64,000 nt of DNA from Azadirachta indica (Eukaryota; Streptophyta; Magnoliopsida; Sapindales; Meliaceae), in assembly GCA_022749755.1 (NCBI GenBank), contig CM040450.1:3090913-3154912 (forward strand), in the 5' to 3' direction. Both the position numbers and the translations under genes were made by a program. Shown in pieces: positions 60,135-64,000 of the stretch (position 1 is the first letter of the stretch; each line of letters begins with the position of its first letter). The notes under the pieces were generated by a model that saw only the letters and a list, made by a program, of their open reading frames with translations, did not search any database and was not told the origin of the DNA.

Positions 60135-63100
60135 ATGGAGATGTATGTGAACAGTTCAGAGCTCTATATGCTTCCTTGCAAGAGAGCGGGTGGAGGAGAG
60201 GTTTTTGTAGTAGAAGGAGGAGGACCAATCCTTTCACCGGAAGCTCTGATCAAGAAACATAAAATTACCGGTTTGCCACCAATCGCTTCGGCGACCGCTG
60301 CTACAACCACTAACGCCGGGAACGCTAACGCTAAGAGCACCGACAAATCCTCCGCTATTGACAGTAACAATAACAGTAGCAGCGACGCTGATTCGCTGAT
60401 CATGGGCCTAGGTAATGGAAATGCGTCTGACATTGATGAGGATCTCCATAGCCGCCAGCTGGCAGTGTATGGTCGCGAGACCATGAAGAGGCTATTTGTT
60501 TCCAATATTCTGATATCGGGAATGCAAGGTCTTGGTGTCGAGATTGGTATGTGGGAATGCAAAACCGTTGTAGTTTTGAGTGCATTTTTGACGATGCCTT
60601 TGTAATGTATTAATTGTTACTAATTTACGAGTCTGTTGTTTAATGATATGCTGGATTTTATGTTTAATGCAGCTAAGAATCTTATTCTTGCTGGTGTCAA
60701 GTCTGTGACCTTGCATGATGAGGGAGTTGTGCAGGTCTGGGATTTGTCTAGCAATTTCATTTTCTCTGAAGATGACGTCGGGAAGAATCGAGCTCTTGCT
60801 TCTGTCCAGAAGTTGCAGGAACTAAATAACTCCGTAGTCATTTCGACTTTAACAACCGCATTGACTAAGGAACAACTCTCTAATTTTCAGGTAATGCTCT
60901 CTTCAGTATTTTCTGGCAACTATGCATTGTTTTATTGTGCTATATGTTGCTTGTAAGCATTTAAGTTATAAATTTTGTTGTTGAAAGTTATTTAATCTCG
61001 TGTTGAATTTCTTGTTATGTGTTAAGTTATCACGTACTTATTGTCATCTTTGAAACGATTCCAAAAATAGCTTTAGCTATGACTTGAAAAGCATTAGTAT
61101 AATTTTTATATCTTTAACTTAATCCATATGAAAAGCATTTAATTAGGATGCTAAAGTTGGTAGTTTTGTGGATGAAAGACACAAGATCAAAGGTGTGAGA
61201 AATTTTGAACAAAGGAATTAGTGACTTTTGTGTTTGTGTGCTAATTGGTGAATGCTATACATATTACTGGTGCTTGCAATGTTGCTGCTTGCTTTTGGGA
61301 TTGTGATATCAGGAGCTCTGTTCATTCTTTGACTAGAAGCTGAATGCAAGTTGCATGTGCATTAAGTAATTTTAGGGTTCTGAATGGCTTTTGATTCTTT
61401 TGAATTTGTTTTTATGTTGATCCTGGCTAGCTATGGTGAACAATATTCATATCTTTCCATGTTTTTATTCTACATCCTTGCATTATTAATATTTGAACTG
61501 TTATGAATTTATCATTTGATTGTATACTTCAGGCTGTAGTTTTCACTGATATTAGCTTGGAGAAAGCAATCGAATTTGATGATTACTGCCATAGTCATCA
61601 GCCTCCAATCGCTTTTATCAAATCTGAAGTAAGAGGCCTTTTTGGTAACGTGTTCTGTGACTTTGGCCCTGAGTTTACGGTTCTTGACGTTGATGGGGAG
61701 GAACCGCACACCGGTATAATCGCATCCATTAGCAATGACAACCCTGCGCTTATAGCATGTGTTGATGATGAGAGAATTGAATTTCAGGATGGGGATTTGG
61801 TGGTATTTTCTGAAGTCCAAGGAATGACTGAACTGAATGATGGAAAGCCAAGGAAGGTTAAGAATGCTAAACCTTACTCATTCTATATTGAGGAGGACAC
61901 CACAAACTATTCTGCGTATGAGAAAGGTGGTATTGTCACACAGGTGAAACAGCCCAAGTTATTAAATTTTAAGCCTCTACGGGAAGCCTTGAAGGATCCT
62001 GGGGATTTCCTTTTAAGTGACTTCTCCAAGTTTGACCGTCCACCTGTCCTGCACTTGGCGTTCCAGGCATTGGATCAGTTCATTCAAGAGTTAGGCCGCT
62101 TCCCTGTTGCTGGTTCAGAAGAGGATGCTCAGAAATTTATAAATCTGGTCACTTACATCAATGATAGCCTGGCAGATGGGAGGCTTGAAGAGATTGACCA
62201 GAAAGTTCTTCGGCATTTTGCATTTGGTGCAAGGGCTGTGCTGAATCCCATGGCTGCCATGTTCGGTGGTATTGTTGGACAGGAAGTTGTGAAGGCATGC
62301 TCTGGGAAGTTCCATCCCCTGTTCCAGGTTAGTTATTCTTGGTCGAGGCTTTGTTCTAGGTGGATAGAAGCTTGATATGGTCATGGTGCATGAGTTTTCT
62401 TTTCTGAGTTGATTGTACAACTGTTTTGTCTATATATAATATGTTGTAATTGAGATTGCTTATGTTTAGATCTCCATTGACATGTACTAAATTTTACTGT
62501 GAGCAGTTTTTCTACTTCGATTCAGTTGAGTCGCTCCCCTCAGAACCCTTAGAGCCCAGTGATTTACAGCCCTTGAATAGTTGTTATGATGCACAGATTT
62601 CAGTATTTGGATCCAAGCTCCAAAAAAAATTGAAGCAAGCTAAAGTGTTTGTTGTAGGGTCTGGTGCACTGGGGTGCGAGTTTTTAAAGAATCTAGCATT
62701 AATGGGGGTTTCTTGTGGTAACCAAGGGAAGTTGACAATAACAGATGATGATGTCATCGAGAAGAGCAACCTTAGCAGGCAGTTTCTCTTCCGGGATTGG
62801 AACATTGGACAGGCTAAATCCACAGTTGCTGCTTCTGCAGCTGCTTTGATAAATCCCCGTCTGAATATTGAAGCCTTGCAGAACCGTGCAAGCCCAGAGA
62901 CTGAGAATGTGTTTAATGACACTTTTTGGGAGAATTTGAATGTTGTTGTCAATGCTCTTGATAATGTGAATGCCAGGCTTTACATTGATCAGAGATGCTT
63001 ATATTTCCAGAAGCCACTTTTGGAGTCAGGAACCCTAGGTGCCAAGTGCAACACTCAGATGGTCATTCCTCACTTGACAGAAAATTATGGTGCATCACGA

Positions 63101-63906
63101 GACCCACCTGAAAAACAAGCACCTATGTGCACAGTTCATTCATTCCCTCACAACATTGACCACTGCTTGACTTGGGCTCGATCTGAGTTTGAGGGTTTGC
63201 TTGAGAAGACACCTGCTGAAGTAAATGCCTATCTAACCAGTCCCATTGAATACACATCTGCAATGAAGAATGCTGGTGATGCTCAGTCCAGGGACACCTT
63301 GGACCGCATCCGTGAATGCATTGATAAGGAGAGATGTGAAACATTCCAAGACTGCATCACCTGGGCCCGTCTAAAGTACTATTCTTGACTATTGATTGCG
63401 TCTGTTTTAAGTTGCATTTTTACTCCATCTTTTCTTACTTCAACTTCTGATGCTTTGCTTCTAACTAAACCAGGTTTGAAGACTACTTTGCAAATCGTGT
63501 GAAGCAATTGACATATACATTTCCTGAGAATGCTACAACCAGTAATGGGACACCCTTCTGGTCTGCCCCGAAGCGTTTCCCCCGCGCTCTGCAGTTCTCA
63601 GTTGACGATCTCAGTCACCTTCATTTTGTGATGGCAGCATCAATATTACGAGCTGAAACATTTGGCATTCCTATTCCTGATTGGGTCAAGTCTCCTAAAA
63701 AGCTGGCTGATGCTGTTAGCAAAGTGATAGTTCCTGATTTTCAGCCCAAGGAAAATGTAAAGATTGAGACAGATGAGAAGGCCACAAGTGTGCCTGCTGT
63801 ATCAATTGATGATGCGGTAGTAATCAATGAATTGATACAGAAACTAGAAATTTGCCAGAAGCAGTTGCCACCAAGTTTCAAGATGAGCCCAATTCAGTTT
63901 GAAAAG
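60135..63906 (+). CDS. UBA1: Ubiquitin-activating enzyme E1 (UBA1-type), 3' end outside window
   Basis: E1 enzyme that adenylates ubiquitin with ATP and passes it to E2 enzymes through a catalytic Cys. Five exons are in the window: 60135-60546, 60673-60890, 61533-62327, 62507-63375 and 63474-63906; phases close for 909 residues, with about 180 residues expected beyond. Plant E1 order is clear: a variable N-terminus (Ala/Thr/Asn/Ser-rich to about residue 95), inactive adenylation half ([35 protein letters not shown]), the first catalytic half-domain ([13 protein letters not shown]), the active adenylation half ([37 protein letters not shown]) and the catalytic Cys683 in [18 protein letters not shown] (codon 63128-63130). 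The last exon seen ends PIQFEK at a GT donor, where the next exon begins in other plant E1 genes. The ubiquitin-fold domain is missing only because of the window edge. Confidence 0.95.
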
Positions 63907-64000
63907 GTTTGTGTTATATTTTTTATCCAAAAGATTATATCATCCAGTGTTTTCTCTCTCTTGCTCTTCCCCAAGCTAGAAATATTTGGCTGCAGATTTT

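Overview
This is a window of nuclear DNA from a dicot plant, probably a woody eudicot; the PYL and other proteins look Citrus-like to me, but that is an impression and not a search result. The evidence is GT-AG introns with T-rich acceptors, AT-rich intergenic DNA, plant-only families (TBL O-acetyltransferases, a PYL abscisic acid receptor, DUF538, a BZR1-type factor, TIC56, plastid ferritin) and plant promoter motifs (telo-box, site II, ABRE, IDRS). There are no operons, CRISPR arrays or plasmid features. I rebuilt the exons by reading splice sites and checking that codon phase closes in every gene.

Layout. 0-5 kb: the 3' end of a BRCA2 gene (+), then a short BZR1/BES1-like gene (+). 5.4-11.7 kb: two trichome-birefringence-like genes in tandem (-). 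11.7-21.6 kb: long AT-rich, microsatellite-rich intergenic DNA interrupted only by a single-exon PYL4-like ABA receptor (-) at 16.5-17.2 kb. 21.6-26 kb: a DUF538 gene (+), a tRNA-Gly(GCC) (-) and a mitoferrin-type mitochondrial carrier (-). 29.4-31.3 kb: plastid ferritin (+) with an upstream iron-dependent regulatory sequence. 31.9-41.7 kb: a 59-residue microprotein candidate, 40S ribosomal protein eS4, an acidic protein with short internal repeats, and TIC56, all on (-).

42.7-54.1 kb: four tandem GILT-type (gamma-interferon-inducible lysosomal thiol reductase) genes (+). They share a five-exon structure; exon 2 is always 66 nt and exon 4 always 93 nt. Copy 2 has lost the first active-site cysteine. 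Copy 4 carries a duplicated leader that puts a stand-alone signal-peptide ORF ahead of the gene. 54.4-56.4 kb: the kinetochore gene SPC24 (-), with an apparent AT-AC intron. 56.8 kb: a tRNA-Ser(CGA). 57.2-59.2 kb: a Mutator-like foldback element and a hAT-like remnant. 60.1 kb to the end: the 5' three quarters of a UBA1-type ubiquitin-activating enzyme (+), cut by the window edge.

Most genes are unrelated housekeeping or stress genes, as expected in a plant genome. The parts that belong together are the GILT array and the TBL pair, both made by local duplication. The most unusual signals are the Ser-for-Cys GILT copy, the duplicated signal peptide, the AT-AC intron, the repeat protein of unknown function and the short BZR-like protein. 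I saw no wholly new system.
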